Shown: piece after piece, positions 62,978 through 64,000 of the stretch
How the letters are laid out: every line of letters starts with the position of its first letter
Position numbering within the stretch: position 1 is the stretch's first letter
NCBI GenBank assembly: GCA_947494035.1
Contig: CANLTN010000006.1
Location: 196,989-260,988 of the forward strand
Source of the DNA: Pseudovibrio sp947494035
Lineage (GTDB): Bacteria > Pseudomonadota > Alphaproteobacteria > Rhizobiales > Stappiaceae
Length of the DNA: 64,000 bases
Direction: 5' to 3'
The notes under the pieces: generated by a model
Seen by the model: only the letters and a program-made list of their open reading frames with translations
Told to the model about the DNA's origin: nothing
Database searches by the model: none
Translations under genes and position numbers: made by a program

Positions 62978-64000
62978 TCAGAACAACACAGAGAACCCTG
63001 CATTGATGCTGCCGAAGACGGCGTCGATGGAGTCGTAGGCAGCTTCTACGCCGAAGTCGAGGGAGGCGCGGTCGGTGACCAGGTATTCAACGTCCGCACC
63101 GAGGAATGGGCGCACACCCGCATCGTTCAGGTTCTCATCATAGGGAACAGCAAAGCCCATGACTTGTGCATTAATGTCGTCACCCCAGTTGGCGTAGATG
63201 TCCAGACCGCCGCGCAGTGTGGTGCTCCAGCGGGTGGCGTCCTGATTGAGCGCACTAAAGCCCAGACCGGCTACTTGCAGCCGCACGTTGATTTGCTGAT
63301 GGTTGCGGTTGGTTAGCCGTAGTCCGTTCACCCCGCCTTCGCTGTAGCTGTCCTGATGGAACAGGGAATAGCGTACGGCCACAGAAGGGACGAACAGATG
63401 GCCCCCGTAGGGCAGCTCGTAGCCGACGGTCACCTCTGGCGAGATCAGGAAGCCAACACCGTTATCGCTGTTATTGACAATGCCACCGAGAACCGTGTTG
63501 TCGAGATAGGTGCGAGAGACATCATCCCAGTTGATGCCGCCCAGCAAGTTGATGGCGGTCAGGATGCGATCAAAGGCACGGTCGTAATAGATCCCCGCAT
63601 AAGCCGTCTGCAATGTGTTGTCCCAATAAGAATTGCCCTGATTGACGGAGCCGATGGAATAACCGGCATAAACACCGCCTAGTCCGTTGTCTTCAAAGGC
63701 TCTGTCATAACCAACCGTGAAGGCCCCCAGCGCATGGGAGTAGGCCCGTCCGGTGGTGCTGTGCTGGCCAAAGCCGCTGGCATCAAACCAGAAGTCCTGA
63801 ATGAGGCCATTTTCCTGATTGAGGAACTGGCGGTTTTTGAGCCCACGGGTGGTAATCTCCTGTTGCAGGAAGCGGATCAGATCATCCGTCATACGCACGC
63901 TGGAAGCTCTGAAGAAGTCTGCGGAGCTGATGGAGACAACCTTAAGCTGGTTGGGGCCGAGCAGATTGACCGACAGGGACTGGCCCTGCCCTAAAACGGT
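62978..64000 (-). CDS. Autotransporter 6 of the array (barrel type B), 5' part outside window
   Basis: The frame stays open from its stop at 62978 to the window edge, so the signal peptide and passenger are missing from view. The visible part is the type B barrel (INWDDVSRTYLDNT; GGVNGLRLTNRNHQQ) plus the linker. The last bases in the window (63911-64000) are identical to the same part of gene 2. Confidence 0.88.
   Translation of the reverse strand, partial: TVLGQGQSLSVNLLGPNQLKVVSISSADFFRASSVRMTDDLIRFLQQEITTRGLKNRQFLNQENGLIQDFWFDASGFGQHSTTGRAYSHALGAFTVGYDRAFEDNGLGGVYAGYSIGSVNQGNSYWDNTLQTAYAGIYYDRAFDRILTAINLLGGINWDDVSRTYLDNTVLGGIVNNSDNGVGFLISPEVTVGYELPYGGHLFVPSVAVRYSLFHQDSYSEGGVNGLRLTNRNHQQINVRLQVAGLGFSALNQDATRWSTTLRGGLDIYANWGDDINAQVMGFAVPYDENLNDAGVRPFLGADVEYLVTDRASLDFGVEAAYDSIDAVFGSINAGFSVLF

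Larger units (their letters stand above)
48069..64000 (-). repeat. Tandem array of six paralogous autotransporter genes
   Basis: Six same-strand genes (stops at 48069, 51368, 54105, 56915, 59675, 62978) share a near-identical C-terminal barrel and a related N-terminus, with different middle sections. Two barrel types occur in the order A-B-B-A-B-B. The spacer at 53849-54104 is homologous to 62726-62977, and unit-to-unit spacing is 8.3-8.9 kb, so a three-gene block seems duplicated. The array continues past the window. Confidence 0.9.

Noticed and set aside
48069..64000. CRISPR-like or short tandem repeat array
   Set aside because: The repetition is of whole genes with diverged passengers; no short repeat-spacer pattern exists here or elsewhere in the window.

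Overview
The window reads as chromosome of a marine-type alphaproteobacterium. The pca gene set, the NirK branch, the Rrf2/NsrR-like regulators and the surface autotransporters recall Pseudovibrio or its relatives. That placement is inferred from gene content and protein style; no database was searched.

Layout: (1) 1-8609 is a protocatechuate (beta-ketoadipate) catabolic locus: a LysR regulator (pcaQ type, cut by the window edge) diverges from a tightly packed operon, pcaL(D-C fusion)-H-G-I-J-F-B, followed by an M20 peptidase-like gene. (2) 8811-13445 is a 4.5-kb island in the 3' end of tRNA-Phe(GAA). It is bounded by a perfect 51-bp direct repeat and carries a two-gene Hachiman defence system (hamA, hamB) and a small 59-codon gene. 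No integrase is visible inside it. (3) 13.6-19.4 kb holds a methyltransferase, an FAD aromatic monooxygenase, a MOSC protein, two tiny membrane-protein genes and an Rrf2 regulator. (4) 19.7-23.7 kb is a 1.3-kb-residue autotransporter. (5) 23.7-37.5 kb is a sugar block: a GtsABCD-like ABC importer, a divergent GltR/GtrS-like two-component system, a PfkB kinase with a Gfo/Idh oxidoreductase, and a full glucose-type PTS (EIIA-HPr-EI fusion plus an IICB with an extra degenerate IIB-like tail). (6) 37.7-43.3 kb holds a periplasmic 5'-nucleotidase, a DUF305 Met-rich protein paired with a YVTN beta-propeller, and a GT8 glycosyltransferase. (7) 43.5-48.0 kb is a nitrite-reduction cluster: an NsrR-like regulator diverges from a two-domain multicopper oxidase, a pseudoazurin, nirK and a haem-type membrane protein. 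(8) 48.1 kb to the window end is a tandem array of six related autotransporter genes, all on the minus strand.

How the genes work together: the pca operon takes protocatechuate to succinyl-CoA and acetyl-CoA. The sugar block offers two parallel glucose-type uptake routes, ABC and PTS. The nirK cluster contains a reductase, its likely copper electron donor and a nitric-oxide-type regulator.

The most unusual regions are the autotransporter array, whose genes have conserved ends, variable middles and a visible patchwork of shared sequence blocks that suggests ongoing recombination, and the integrase-less Hachiman island.
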